Part shown: piece by piece, positions 11,560 through 27,816 of the stretch | Numbering within the stretch: position 1 is the stretch's first letter | How the letters are laid out: every line of letters begins with the position of its first letter | Assembly (NCBI RefSeq): GCF_014208045.1 | Contig: NZ_JACHML010000001.1 | Coordinates: 2,046,001-2,110,000, forward strand | From: Microbacterium thalassium | Lineage (GTDB): Bacteria > Actinomycetota > Actinomycetes > Actinomycetales > Microbacteriaceae | Length of the DNA: 64,000 nt | Direction of reading: 5' to 3' | Program-made: the position numbers and the translations under genes | Notes under the pieces: model-generated | The model's database searches: none | Told to the model about the DNA's origin: nothing | The model's input: the letters and a program-made list of their open reading frames with translations, nothing else

Positions 11560-12201
11560 TCAGGACTCGGGGTCTGCCCCCATCGGGATCCACGGGGGGC
11601 CGAGCGGCAGGATGCGCCGGCCCATGGTGCGCCAGTAGAACTTCTCGATGAGCATGTAGGCGGCCAGCGACGCGGCGAGCAGCAGGACGGCGGCGCCGAC
11701 GGTCTCGAGGACCGGGATGACCGCGAGATACGAGACCGACTGCAGGCCCAGTCCCACCGACACACTGATGAGCGTCACGGGGAGCACCGAGTTGTGCACG
11801 GCGGCCGCGGGAACGAACATGAGCGCGACCACCGCGAAGGCGGCGACGAAGAACCCGGTCGCGACGTCGCTGACGTCGACGCCGAGCTGCTCGCTCAGCA
11901 GGAACCCGGGCACAACGATCCAGTACCACCCGAAGGCGTTGTAGACCACGAAGTGGAAGTCGTCGCGGTCGAAGTACGACAGCATGCCGGCGGTCACCTG
12001 CACGATGCCGCCGAACACGGCGCCGACCCAGAAGACGGGGCTCTCCTCCTGCACGCCGAGGTGGGCCAGCTGCGCCGTGACGGTCGCCAGGACGAACCCG
12101 AGCAGCCCGATGAGACCGGGGTCGGCAGTGGCGTTGCGGCGGACGCGGACCGGGATGGTGGACGTCGCCGGGGACGGCGACGGGGAAGGGATAGAGACCA
12201 T
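11560..12201 (-). CDS. GPR1/FUN34/YaaH (acetate uptake) family transporter
   Basis: A 213-residue protein with six predicted membrane segments. LIGLLGFVLATVTAQLAHLG matches the first family helix, and FGGIVQVTAGMLSYFDRDDF with VVYNAFGWYWIV matches the conserved second and third helices of the SatP/YaaH/GPR1 family, which import acetate and succinate with protons. The acidic FDRDD and the missing NPAPLG motif make it a divergent member, so the substrate is uncertain. The ATG at 12201 is preceded by a strong AGGAGG ribosome-binding site, which fixes the start; longer open frame upstream is not used. Confidence 0.75.
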   Translation of the reverse strand: MVSIPSPSPSPATSTIPVRVRRNATADPGLIGLLGFVLATVTAQLAHLGVQEESPVFWVGAVFGGIVQVTAGMLSYFDRDDFHFVVYNAFGWYWIVVPGFLLSEQLGVDVSDVATGFFVAAFAVVALMFVPAAAVHNSVLPVTLISVSVGLGLQSVSYLAVIPVLETVGAAVLLLAASLAAYMLIEKFYWRTMGRRILPLGPPWIPMGADPES

Positions 12202-12765
12202 GCGAAACCTCCTGCCGGATGGGCCCAGGATGGCAGGCGCCCGGTGCGACACGCCCGGGATGCGGGGCCGATTCGCCAGAGTGGTGGGGGCCACGTAAAG
12301 TATTACTTGTTCGCCCCAAAGGGAGAGCGGAGCGGCCGGAAGGCCCCGCCCCCTCAAGCAGCGAACGAATCCCACCCAAAGACTGGCGGACACGCGTCCT
12401 CCGGATCTAAGATGGGATGTCCTCTCCGAAGACCGCGGTCATCGGCCTGAGCAGGGATCTGAAGATCCGAGCTCGCCGGTTTGACAGACGGAACGGATGG
12501 GATAAGATAGTGAAGTTGCCCCGCGGGGCTGATCTCCTCCTGGTGAGGGGGTCAGTGGTGGGAGCATCCGATCCTTGAGAACTCAACAGCGTGCACTTGT
12601 CAAATGCCAAATAATCCTCGTCCAGCTTCGGCTGGTTGAGAATTCCTTTTGGATCAAAGACCAGCCCCCTTGTGGGGTTGGCAATGGATAGTCAGCAATG
12701 ACATCCCTTTGGTCAGATCAAACTCGCTGCGCGACCGTTTTTCCCGGTTGTGTATGCAAATTTTC
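12202..12765. other. Noncoding region upstream of the rrn operon
   Basis: No gene is supported here. The left part holds the divergent promoter zone of the acetate-transporter-like gene. The right part is the rrn promoter (12481-12508) and leader, with GC content clearly below that of the flanking genes from about 12600 onward. The leader contains the stretch CTTGAGAACTCAACAGCGTG near 12577-12596, which is typical of actinobacterial rRNA leaders, and several short GC hairpins before the 16S start. Confidence 0.7.
12481..12508 (+). promoter_or_regulatory. rrn operon promoter
   Basis: A consensus -35 TTGACA (12481-12486) and a -10 TAAGAT (12503-12508) with a 16-bp spacer lie about 260 bp before the 16S gene. 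It is the best sigma-70-type match in the window, as expected for ribosomal RNA. A second TAAGAT occurs at about 12407-12412 without a good -35. Confidence 0.8.
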
Positions 12766-17822
<5,057 letters not shown>

Positions 17823-17928
17823 ACACCGTTCTATGGTGCTTGCGTCCACTGAGTGGTTCCCGATGTACGGTCGGGAATCAGCAAACGAACCATGTTCGTT
17901 ATGCGACCGATACGAAAACATCAATAGT

Positions 17929-18047
17929 GTTTCGGCGGCCATAGCGAGAGGGAAACGCCCGGTCACATTCCGAACCCGGAAGCTAAGCCTCTCAGCGCCG
18001 ATGGTACTGCAGGGGGGACCCTGTGGGAGAGTAGGACACCGCCGGAC
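17929..18047 (+). rRNA. rrf: 5S ribosomal RNA
   Basis: Runs from GTTTCGGCGGCCATAGCGAG to AGGACACCGCCGGACT, with the loop sequence CCGAACCCGGAAGCTAAG in the middle, about 119 nt. It lies about 107 bp after the 23S, closing the operon. Confidence 0.95.
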
Positions 18048-18057
18048 TTCCATTAAA

Positions 18058-18091
18058 CCGAATGGCCACCCAACGCAGGGTGGCCATTCGG
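18058..18091 (+). terminator. Terminator of the rrn operon
   Basis: A perfect 14-bp stem, CCGAATGGCCACCC (18058-18071) and GGGTGGCCATTCGG (18078-18091), with a 6-nt loop. The following bases CGTT give only a token U-tract, which is normal for high-GC actinobacterial terminators. Confidence 0.85.
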
Positions 18092-18141
18092 CGTTAACGC
18101 GATGGTTGTCGCCGAGAGAACTCCGGGGGAGGATCGAAGTC

Positions 18142-19719
18142 ATGTCAGAACAGCAGCCTCGAGAAGAGGATGCCTCCGCGCGCTCTCCTCGCCGGGACTC
18201 GAACACCGACCGTCGCAGCACGACGTCGAAGCGCGACGGCGATCGCAAGCCCCCTCACAAGAGCGGCGGTACGCGCAAGCCGTACGAGAAGCGCGACGGC
18301 AAGCCGTACGAGAAGCGCGACGGTGACCGTCCCTACGCGAAGCGTGACGGTGACCGCAAGCCGCATCAGAAGCGCGACGGCAAGCCGTACGAGAAGCGTG
18401 ACGGCAAGCCGTACGAGAAGCGTGACGGCAAGCCGTACGAGAAGCGTGACGGCAAGCCGTACGAGAAGCGTGACGGCAAGCCGTACGAGAAGCGTGACGG
18501 CAAGCCGTACGAGAAGCGTGACGGCAAGCCGTACGAGAAGCGTGACGGCAAGCCGTACGAGAAGCGCGATGGAGATCGGAAGCCGTACCAGAAGCGTGAC
18601 GGAGACCGTCCTTACGCGAAGCGTGATGGTGATCGGAAGCCGTATGAGAAGCGCGACGGTGACCGCAAGCCGTACCAGAAGCGCGACGGCAAGCCGTACG
18701 AGAAGCGTGACGGCAAGCCGTACGAGAAGCGTGACGGCAAGCCGTACGAGAAGCGCGACGCGGACCGCAAGCCGTATCAGAAACGCGACGGCGACCGTCC
18801 GTATGAGAAGCGCGACGGCGACCGCAAGCCGTACGCGCGCGACGCCGCCGGCGGCTCGCGCGCCGGCCGCCCGACGCGCGGCGGCGCCGGGCGCCCCGAT
18901 CGGGCTGCTCTGCCCGGACAGGCGCGCCCCGAGCGCGAACGCCACAATGACCCGCAGCTGCCGGACGAGATCACCGCGAAGGATCTGCACCCGAGCGCAC
19001 GCAACGAACTGAAGACCCTGAGCAAGGAGAACGCCGACCACGTCGCGCGTCACCTCGCGATGGCCTCGCGACTGATCGACGAGAACCCGGCGCTCGCACA
19101 CGAGCACGCGCTGGCGGCGTCCCGTCGCGCCGGCCGCATCGCCGTCGTGCGCGAGACGCTCGCCATCACGGCCTACGCCACCGGTGACTTCGCACTCGCG
19201 CTGCGCGAGCTGCGCACCTACCGCCGGATCTCGGGCAACGACGATCAGATCGCTCTGATGGTCGACAGCGAGCGCGGCGTCGGCCGGCCCGAGCGCGCTC
19301 TCGAGCTCGGTCGTTCCGTCGACCGCTCGACGCTGTCCACCCCGGTGCGCGTCGAGCTCGCGATCGCGATGTCGGGCGCACGGCTGGACATGGGCGAGCC
19401 CGAGCGCGCCCTGAACGAGCTGGATATTCCGGAGCTCGATCCGGATCGCGCCTTCGAGTGGAGCCCGGCTCTCTTCGCTGCGCGTGCGACCGTCCTCGAC
19501 GAGCTCGGCCGCTCCGACGAGAGCGCGCTGTGGCAGAAGCGAGCCGAAGTCGCGGCTGACGCGATCGACGAGGCCACTGGTCTCGGCGACCACGAGACGA
19601 TCGCCGTCGACGAGATCGACGAGATCGACGAGATCGACGATGTCGACGAAGCCGAGGAGTTCGCCGAGATCGGCGATCCGGACGCCGAAGCCGAGCCCGC
19701 GCGCCGGGACGACGCCTGA
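18142..19719 (+). CDS. Octapeptide-repeat basic protein with C-terminal TPR-like domain
   Basis: The 525-residue product has three parts. Residues 1-29 are polar. Residues about 30-233 are a disordered, highly basic tract built from KRDGKPYE and KRDGDRKPYQ/KRDGDRPYA units, about 20 in all. Residues about 260-490 form a helical TPR-like region (HPSARNELKTLSKENADHVA, ALAHEHALAASRRAGRIAVV, AYATGDFALALRELRTYRR), and the tail is acidic with DEIDEIDEIDD. Similar repeat proteins next to TPR segments occur in Microbacteriaceae without known function. The ATG has a GGGGGAGGA ribosome-binding site. A charge-based RNA- or ribosome-binding role is possible, given the place right behind the rrn operon, but this is speculation. 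Confidence 0.8.
   Translation: MSEQQPREEDASARSPRRDSNTDRRSTTSKRDGDRKPPHKSGGTRKPYEKRDGKPYEKRDGDRPYAKRDGDRKPHQKRDGKPYEKRDGKPYEKRDGKPYEKRDGKPYEKRDGKPYEKRDGKPYEKRDGKPYEKRDGKPYEKRDGDRKPYQKRDGDRPYAKRDGDRKPYEKRDGDRKPYQKRDGKPYEKRDGKPYEKRDGKPYEKRDADRKPYQKRDGDRPYEKRDGDRKPYARDAAGGSRAGRPTRGGAGRPDRAALPGQARPERERHNDPQLPDEITAKDLHPSARNELKTLSKENADHVARHLAMASRLIDENPALAHEHALAASRRAGRIAVVRETLAITAYATGDFALALRELRTYRRISGNDDQIALMVDSERGVGRPERALELGRSVDRSTLSTPVRVELAIAMSGARLDMGEPERALNELDIPELDPDRAFEWSPALFAARATVLDELGRSDESALWQKRAEVAADAIDEATGLGDHETIAVDEIDEIDEIDDVDEAEEFAEIGDPDAEAEPARRDDA
18229..18840 (+). repeat. In-frame 24/27/30-bp coding minisatellite
   Basis: Repeats of 24 bp encode RDGKPYEK: eight nearly identical tandem copies at 18373-18564 and three more at 18682-18753, flanked by 27- and 30-bp variants with an added DR pair. 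Copies differ almost only by CGC/CGT for the arginine. Every unit is a multiple of three, so copy-number change keeps the frame. Confidence 0.95.
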
Positions 19720-20759
19720 TGGGCTTGTTCTCGCGCCGCACTCCCGAGAAGAGCCCGCTCGACGGTGTCGACGTCGTCCTCGCCGACCTCGACGGCGTCG
19801 TCTACGCCGGCGCAGGGGCCGTCCCTCACGCCGTCGAGAACCTCACGACGGCGCGAGACGGCGGTCGACGCCTGGGGTACATCACCAACAACGCCTCCCG
19901 CACGGACGCCTCGGTCGCGGAGCACCTGTCGGGTCTGGGCCTGCCGACGGCCCCGGACGAGGTCGTCACCAGCCCCCAGGCGGCGATGCGTCTGCTGACC
20001 GCGAGCGTTCCCGTCGGGTCGACGATCCTCGTCGTCGGCGGCGAAGGCCTCGTCGTCGAAGTCGAGAAGGCCGGCTTCCGCGTCACGCGCAGCGCCGAGG
20101 ACTCTCCGGCTGCCGTCGTGCAGGGATTCGCGCCCGATGTCGGGTGGTCGCAGCTCGCCGAAGCCGCGTTCGCTCTGGCGACGCCCGAGGACGAGGGCGG
20201 CATTCCCTGGATCGCCACGAACACCGACTGGACGATTCCGCAGGCCCGGGGCATCGCGCCGGGCAACGGCACGCTGGTCTCGGCCGTGCACACGGCGGTC
20301 GGGCGTTTCGCGACGGTGGCCGGCAAGCCGGAGGTCCCGATCTTCGACGAGGCCGTGGCGCGCTTCGGTGCCGCCAAGCCCCTGTTCCTCGGCGATCGCC
20401 TGGACACCGACATCCTCGGGGCGAATCGCGCGGGCATCCCGTCGGCGCTGATCCTCACCGGGGTCGACCGGCCGAAGCACGCGCTCGCGGCACCCGCCGG
20501 GTCGCAGCCGACGTTCATCCTGAGCGACCTGCGCGAGCTGCACGAGCCGTACCCGGCCACCGTGGTCTCGGACGGAGTCACCTCCGTGCGGGGCGCGGCG
20601 GTGCGCATCGACGGCCCCGACATCACGATCGTGTCGGAGGGGGAGCGGCAGATCGATCTGCTGCGCGCCGCGGCCGCCGCGATCTGGCAGACCGGCCGCG
20701 CGATCTTCGGCTTCCGCGTTCCCGAGAAGCTGTACGCGGACCCGTTCCACCGGCCCTGA
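19719..20759 (+). CDS. HAD-IIA family sugar-phosphate phosphatase
   Basis: A 346-residue phosphatase of the NagD/phosphoglycolate-phosphatase subfamily. Motif I is VVLADLDGVVYAGAGAV (nucleophile and acid Asp about residues 18-20), motif II is YITNNASRT, motif III/IV is PLFLGDRLDTDILGANRAG. The mycobacterial counterpart at the same place, Rv1692, is a glycerol-3-phosphate phosphatase, so this is a plausible activity. ATG overlaps the stop of the repeat protein by one base. Next come a small protein and tlyA, as in Mycobacterium. Confidence 0.9.
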   Translation: MGLFSRRTPEKSPLDGVDVVLADLDGVVYAGAGAVPHAVENLTTARDGGRRLGYITNNASRTDASVAEHLSGLGLPTAPDEVVTSPQAAMRLLTASVPVGSTILVVGGEGLVVEVEKAGFRVTRSAEDSPAAVVQGFAPDVGWSQLAEAAFALATPEDEGGIPWIATNTDWTIPQARGIAPGNGTLVSAVHTAVGRFATVAGKPEVPIFDEAVARFGAAKPLFLGDRLDTDILGANRAGIPSALILTGVDRPKHALAAPAGSQPTFILSDLRELHEPYPATVVSDGVTSVRGAAVRIDGPDITIVSEGERQIDLLRAAAAAIWQTGRAIFGFRVPEKLYADPFHRP

Positions 20760-20786
20760 CACCCGTGTTTCGCCGGAGCGTCCACG

Positions 20787-20792
20787 TACCAT
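20787..20792 (+). promoter_or_regulatory. -10 box for the small protein/tlyA/nadK/recN operon
   Basis: TACCAT lies 7 bp before the ATG at 20800, fitting leaderless transcription of the small reading frame and hence an operon promoter within the HAD-to-tlyA gap. Confidence 0.5.
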
Positions 20793-20799
20793 GGGGCAC

Positions 20800-20955
20800 A
20801 TGGACGACACGTCGCGCAGCGACCCCGACCGGACGGACCTCGTGAGCGAGCTCGAGGTCATCGAGTCCCAGCCGATCGCGCGGCGCGCCGAGGGCTACGA
20901 AGCGCTGCACGACGCACTGGCCAGGCGCCTCGAGTCGGGGCCCGCCGGGGCATGA
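20800..20955 (+). CDS. Small conserved protein between the HAD phosphatase and tlyA
   Basis: A 51-residue reading frame, MDDTSRSDPDRTDLVSELEV at its N-terminus and ARRAEGYEALHDALARRLES near its C-terminus. It overlaps tlyA by 4 bp (ATGA). Mycobacterium has a small protein of similar size at exactly this place (Rv1693), which supports it being real. An in-frame ATG at 20791 would add three residues, but the -10 box 7 bp before 20800 favours the shorter form. The acidic, helical C-terminus suggests a small adaptor; function unknown. Confidence 0.75.
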   Translation: MDDTSRSDPDRTDLVSELEVIESQPIARRAEGYEALHDALARRLESGPAGA

Positions 20956-21752
20956 GCGAGCGGCTCGACGCCGCTCTGGCCGCGCGCGGACTGGCCCGCT
21001 CGCGCACGCACGCCGCGGCGCTGATCGCGGGGGGGCTGGTGACCGTCGACGGGCGGGGCGTCGTCAAGGCCTCCGCGAAGGTCGGGCCGGATGCCGTGCT
21101 CGACGTCGCGGGCGCAGATCACTACGTCAGCCGCGCCGCGCACAAGCTCATCGCCGGGCTCGACGCGTTCGGCGTCGCCGTGGAGCGCCGCGTCGCACTC
21201 GACATGGGGGCGTCCACGGGAGGATTCACCCAGGTGCTGCGCGAGCGCGGCGCCGACCCGGTCATCGCGGTCGACGTCGGGCACGGGCAGCTGGCTCCCG
21301 CGATCGCCGCCGACCCGGGGGTCATCGCGATCGAGGGGTTCAATGTCCGCTACATGACGCCGGAGTCCCTCGCCGCCGCGAGCGGCGTCGAGACGCCGCC
21401 ATCGGTGATCACCGGCGACCTGTCGTTCATCTCCCTCACGCACGTGCTGCCGGCGGCGCGCGCGGTCGCGGCATCCGACGCCGACCTCGTCCTCCTCGTC
21501 AAGCCGCAGTTCGAAGTGGGCCGCACCGCCGTCAAGGGAGGCCTCGTCACCGACCCGGCGACGCGGTCGGATGCCGTCATGGGCGTGCTGTGGGCGGCAT
21601 GGGACGGCGGGCTCGGCACCTGCGGCGTGATCTCCTCCCCGATCCTGGGAACGCACGGCAACGCCGAGTACATCGCCCACCTCGCGCCGGGGCGGGGGAG
21701 CAATCCGACAGAATGGTCGGGCACCGTGAACGAACTGACGGGGAGCACATGA
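20952..21752 (+). CDS. tlyA: TlyA family rRNA (cytidine-2'-O)-methyltransferase
   Basis: A 266-residue protein with an N-terminal S4 RNA-binding domain (ERLDAALAARGLARSRTHAA) and an FtsJ-like methyltransferase domain. The SAM site is ALDMGASTGGFTQVL at about residues 80-94, and the catalytic region contains DLSFISLTHVLP and LVLLVKPQFEVG. In Mycobacterium TlyA methylates 16S C1409 and 23S C1920 and gives sensitivity to capreomycin; the same role is likely here. It is coupled to the small gene before and nadK after by ATGA overlaps. Confidence 0.95.
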   Translation: MSERLDAALAARGLARSRTHAAALIAGGLVTVDGRGVVKASAKVGPDAVLDVAGADHYVSRAAHKLIAGLDAFGVAVERRVALDMGASTGGFTQVLRERGADPVIAVDVGHGQLAPAIAADPGVIAIEGFNVRYMTPESLAAASGVETPPSVITGDLSFISLTHVLPAARAVAASDADLVLLVKPQFEVGRTAVKGGLVTDPATRSDAVMGVLWAAWDGGLGTCGVISSPILGTHGNAEYIAHLAPGRGSNPTEWSGTVNELTGST

Positions 21753-22696
21753 CCCACCACGACCGCAGCATCCTCGTCGTCGCCCATGCCGGGCGCGACG
21801 AGACCGTGCGCGCGGCCGAACGCGTGATCGCCGCCCTGCGGGCGGCCGGGGCGCGCCCGGTCCTGGCGCCCGACGACCACCGAGAACTCGCCGCCCAGGT
21901 CCCGGGCGTCGACGGGATCGCCGTGCTCGGCATCCACGTCGCCGTCGAGGACGTCGAGCTCGCGATCGTGCTCGGCGGCGACGGCACGATCCTGCGCGCG
22001 GCCGAGTTGGTGCGAGAGGGCACGGCGCCCGTCCTGGGGATCAACATGGGTCACGTCGGCTTCCTCGCCGAGATCGAGCGCGACGACATGGACGACGCGG
22101 TCAGACGCGCCATCGAGCGCGACTACACCGTCGAGGAGCGCCTCGCGCTGAACGTACGCGTGAAGGATTCGGCGGATGCGGTCGTCTACGAGACTTGGGC
22201 GCTGAACGAGGCCGCCGTCGAGAAGGCCAGCCGGGAGCGCATGCTCGAGGTCGTCATCGAGGTCGACGGTCGTCCGCTGTCGTCCTTCGGGGCGGACGGG
22301 GTCGTGGTGTCGTCGCCGACCGGTTCGACCGCCTACAACTTCTCCGCCGGCGGCCCCGTGATCTGGCCCACCGTGGAGGCCATCGTCGTCGTGCCGCTGT
22401 CGGCGCACGCGCTGTTCGCCAAGCCCCTCGTCGTCGGCCCCGAGCACACCGTCGCGATCGAGCTGCTCGACCGCAACCCCGGCTACGGCGTGCTGTGGTG
22501 CGACGGACGGCGCTCGCACGATCTGCCGCCGGGCGCGCGCGTGGTCGTGCGGCGCTCGGAGCGGCCGGTGCGGCTCGCGCGGCTGCATCCGGCCCAGTTC
22601 ACCGACCGGCTCGTGCGCAAGTTCCGCCTGCCCGTCGAAGGATGGCGCGGGCCCACCGCCGACAACGGGGCCGGCTGGAGCGAGGAGACGTCGTGA
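21749..22696 (+). CDS. nadK: NAD kinase
   Basis: Phosphorylates NAD to NADP. The 315-residue protein has the diagnostic GGDGT at about residues 76-80 (LGGDGTILRAAEL), the NMGHVGFLAEIERDD loop and the second conserved motif SPTGSTAYNFSAGGP. The ATG overlaps the tlyA stop. The position between tlyA and recN is conserved in actinobacteria. Confidence 0.97.
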   Translation: MTHHDRSILVVAHAGRDETVRAAERVIAALRAAGARPVLAPDDHRELAAQVPGVDGIAVLGIHVAVEDVELAIVLGGDGTILRAAELVREGTAPVLGINMGHVGFLAEIERDDMDDAVRRAIERDYTVEERLALNVRVKDSADAVVYETWALNEAAVEKASRERMLEVVIEVDGRPLSSFGADGVVVSSPTGSTAYNFSAGGPVIWPTVEAIVVVPLSAHALFAKPLVVGPEHTVAIELLDRNPGYGVLWCDGRRSHDLPPGARVVVRRSERPVRLARLHPAQFTDRLVRKFRLPVEGWRGPTADNGAGWSEETS

Positions 22697-24378
22697 TCGA
22701 GGAGATGCGCCTGCGCGACCTCGGCGTCATCGCCGAGGCGACGCTCCCGATCGGCCCAGGCTTCACCGCGATCACGGGCGAGACCGGCGCGGGCAAGACG
22801 ATGGTCGTCACCGGACTCGGACTGCTGCTTGGGCAGCGGGCAGACTCGGGCGCGGTGCGGGCCGGGGCTCGCGCGGCGTCGGTCGACGGCGTGTGGAACG
22901 TTCCCGAGTCCGGCGTCGTCGCCGATCGGGTGCGCGACGCCGGGGGAGAGCTCGAGAGTCTCGGTGAGGGACGCGCCGAGCTCCTGGTCGGCCGCTCCGT
23001 CGCACGCGAGGGACGCGGGCGCGCCTCCGTGGGCGGACGACCCGCCCCCGCGGCGGTGCTGTCGGATCTCGCCGACGCGCTCGTGGTGGTCCACGGCCAG
23101 TCCGACCAGCTGCGGCTGCGCTCGGGCGCCGCGCAGCGCGACGCCCTCGACCGCTTCGGCGGCACCGCGCTCGCCGCGGAGCTCGCGGCGTACCGCGACG
23201 CGTACGAGCACTTCCGCACCGTCGACCGGGAGCTCGCCGAGCTGACGCGCGATCGCGACACCCGTGCGGCCGAGGCTGCCGATCTGCGCTCGCAGATCGC
23301 CGAGATCGAGGCCGCCGATCCGCAGCCGGGGGAAGACGCCGATCTCGCGGTCCGCGCCGACCGCCTCGCCGACATCGAGGGCCTGCGCGCCGCCGCCGCA
23401 GCGGCGCACGACGCCCTGTCGGGGGAGTCCGAGGCGCCCGACGCCGTGTCGCTGGTGGCCGATGCGCGCCGCGAGCTCGAGCGGGCGGCACATGACCCGG
23501 TGCTCGAGGAATACGCCGTTCAGGCCGCAGACCTCGGCTACCGCGCCACCGACCTGGCCGCGAGCCTCGCCGGCTACCTCGCCGACCTCGACGAAACCGG
23601 TCCGCAGGAGCTCGCGGCCGTCGAGGAGCGCCGCGCCGTGCTGTCGGCGCTGGTCCGTGCCCACGGTTCGCTCGAGCAGGCCATCGACATGCTCGCCACC
23701 GGCTCGGCCCGCCTGGTCGAGCTCGACGACGACGGCGAGCGATTCGAGCGCCTGACCTCGGCGCGCGACGCCGCGGCATCCGCCCTCGACGACGCCGCGG
23801 CCCGCCTCACGGCCGCCCGCGAGGCCGCGGCCGCCGATCTCGGCCGCCTCGTGACCGCCGAGCTGACGCAGCTGGCGATGCCCGACGCGCACCTCGAGGT
23901 CGCGGTGACCCCGGGGACGCCGACGGCGTCGGGCCGCGACGACGTCGCATTCCTGCTCGCGCCGCACCCCGGCGCCCAGCCGCGTCCCGTGGCCAGGAGT
24001 GCCTCCGGCGGCGAGCTGAGCCGCGTCATGCTCGCGATCGAGGTCGTGATCGCGGGCGTCGACCCGGTCCCCACCTTCGTGTTCGACGAAGTGGATGCCG
24101 GCATCGGCGGAGCCGTGGCGATCGAGGTCGGCCGGCGTCTGGCTCGCCTGGCCGAGACGTCCCAGGTGATCGCGGTGACGCACCTCGCGCAGGTCGCCGC
24201 CTTCGCCGGCAACCACCTCACCGTCGTCAAGGCCAGCGACGGGTCCGTGACGGCGTCCGACGTGCGCCGTCTCGAGGGCGAGGAGCGCGAGGCCGAGATG
24301 GCCCGGCTGCTGTCGGGCATGCCCGACTCGGACGTCGCGCTCAGCCACGCTCGGGAGCTCCTGGCCCTCGCGCGATGA
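22693..24378 (+). CDS. recN: DNA repair protein RecN
   Basis: SMC-like ATPase used in double-strand break repair. The 561-residue protein has Walker A GETGAGKT at about residues 28-35, a long coiled coil rich in Ala, Glu and Asp (about 150-390), the ABC signature SGGELSR at about 438-444 and Walker B TFVFDEVDAGIGG at about 461-473. The GTG start overlaps the nadK TGA. Length is typical. Confidence 0.96.
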   Translation: MIEEMRLRDLGVIAEATLPIGPGFTAITGETGAGKTMVVTGLGLLLGQRADSGAVRAGARAASVDGVWNVPESGVVADRVRDAGGELESLGEGRAELLVGRSVAREGRGRASVGGRPAPAAVLSDLADALVVVHGQSDQLRLRSGAAQRDALDRFGGTALAAELAAYRDAYEHFRTVDRELAELTRDRDTRAAEAADLRSQIAEIEAADPQPGEDADLAVRADRLADIEGLRAAAAAAHDALSGESEAPDAVSLVADARRELERAAHDPVLEEYAVQAADLGYRATDLAASLAGYLADLDETGPQELAAVEERRAVLSALVRAHGSLEQAIDMLATGSARLVELDDDGERFERLTSARDAAASALDDAAARLTAAREAAAADLGRLVTAELTQLAMPDAHLEVAVTPGTPTASGRDDVAFLLAPHPGAQPRPVARSASGGELSRVMLAIEVVIAGVDPVPTFVFDEVDAGIGGAVAIEVGRRLARLAETSQVIAVTHLAQVAAFAGNHLTVVKASDGSVTASDVRRLEGEEREAEMARLLSGMPDSDVALSHARELLALAR

Positions 24379-24447
24379 TCGCGTCGGGCGGCATGATGGC
24401 AGGAACACGCGCACATCCGCTCCCCAGGCTGGGAGCGGGTCTACTGA

Positions 24448-24453
24448 TAGGAT
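24448..24453 (+). promoter_or_regulatory. -10 box of the pyrG promoter
   Basis: TAGGAT sits 8 bp before the GTG and 11 bp before the in-frame ATG at 24465. No ribosome-binding site lies in between, so the transcript is probably leaderless. Upstream, CCCCAGGCTGGG at 24422-24433 is a short inverted repeat. Confidence 0.5.
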
Positions 24454-24455
24454 AA

Positions 24456-26742
<2,287 letters not shown>

Positions 26743-27690
26743 ATGCGGCTCGACCGGGCGCTGGACCGCTACCTGCGGCACGTGTCGGTCGAGCGCGGGC
26801 TGTCCGAGCACACGGTCTCGGCCTACCGGCGGGATCTGGCGGGCTATCTGGACTGGCTGCGAGAGCAGGGCGTCGGCGACACCGGTGACGTGACCCCCGC
26901 GCTGGTCGAGGGCTTCGTCGCCGAGCGCGCGGCGGCCGACCCCGCCCCGGCTGCGTCCAGCCTCGCCCGGCTGCAGTCGTCGGTGCGCGGATGGCACCGG
27001 TTCCTCGTGCGCGAGGGCATCGACGAGGCCGACCCCGCCGGGCGCCTGCGGCCGCCGAAGCAGCCGCGGCGGCTGCCGAAGGCCCTCACGGTCGACCAGG
27101 TGGAGCGACTGCTGGATGCCGCGGGCCCCGCGCCCGCGCCGGATGACCGCGAGGCGGCGGCCGCCGCCGGCGCCGACAGCATCGTGCCGCTGCGCGACCG
27201 CGCCCTGCTCGAGCTGCTGTACGCCACCGGCGCGCGCGTGTCCGAGGCGGTGCAGCTCGACGTCGACGACGTCACCCATGGTGACGTGGTCCGCGTCCGC
27301 GGCAAGGGCGGCAAGGAGCGCATCGTGCCGGTGGGGTCGTACGCGCGCGCGGCCCTCGAGGCCTACCTGACGCGCTCGCGGCCCGAGCTGTCGCGGCGGG
27401 GCCGGGCGACGCCGCGGCTGTTCCTGGGCGCGCGCGGAGCGCCGCTGTCACGGCAGAGCGCCTGGACGGTGATCCAGCGGGCGGCCGAGCGGGCGCAGCT
27501 GACCGCGCACGTCTCGCCGCACACGCTGCGGCACTCGTTCGCGACCCACCTGCTGCAGGGCGGCGCCGACGTCCGCGTCGTGCAGGAGCTCCTCGGGCAC
27601 GCGTCGGTGGCGACCACGCAGATCTACACCCACGTGAGCGTGGACGCTCTGCGCGACGTGTACGCGACGTCGCACCCGCGGGCCCGCTGA
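26743..27690 (+). CDS. xerD: Site-specific tyrosine recombinase XerD
   Basis: Chromosome-dimer-resolution recombinase. The 315-residue protein has an N-terminal SAM-like DNA-binding domain ([20 protein letters not shown]) and a catalytic domain with Arg in [10 protein letters not shown] (about R165), [15 protein letters not shown] (about 260-274) and the tyrosine in TTQIYTHVS (about Y295). An alanine-rich insert ([18 protein letters not shown]) lies between the domains. The ATG directly follows the NUDIX TGA. Chromosomal context argues against a phage integrase. Confidence 0.95.
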   Translation: MRLDRALDRYLRHVSVERGLSEHTVSAYRRDLAGYLDWLREQGVGDTGDVTPALVEGFVAERAAADPAPAASSLARLQSSVRGWHRFLVREGIDEADPAGRLRPPKQPRRLPKALTVDQVERLLDAAGPAPAPDDREAAAAAGADSIVPLRDRALLELLYATGARVSEAVQLDVDDVTHGDVVRVRGKGGKERIVPVGSYARAALEAYLTRSRPELSRRGRATPRLFLGARGAPLSRQSAWTVIQRAAERAQLTAHVSPHTLRHSFATHLLQGGADVRVVQELLGHASVATTQIYTHVSVDALRDVYATSHPRAR

Positions 27691-27816
27691 CCGGCCGGTC
27701 GCGTTTGATTCGACACCCGCCGCGATCGGAGGCCATACTGGCTCCGCCGACGTCGGCACATCGCCGTCGAGACGCCGACCCGATGGTGCTCGGCCCCGAA
27801 CCCCGAGGGGAATCGC

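Noticed and set aside
18373..18564. Tandem 24-bp repeats as a CRISPR array
   Set aside because: There are no spacers; the units are contiguous and in frame inside a coding gene.
18145..19593. Minus-strand open frame with LAVTLLVRLAV repeats over the repeat gene
   Set aside because: The repeats are the reverse complement of the plus-strand KRDGKPYE units; the plus-strand frame has a start, a ribosome-binding site and a TPR-like domain.
26743..27690. The tyrosine recombinase as a mobile-element integrase
   Set aside because: It lies in the conserved pyrG-nudix-xerD-parA-scpA order and has XerD-type motifs; it is the chromosomal XerD.
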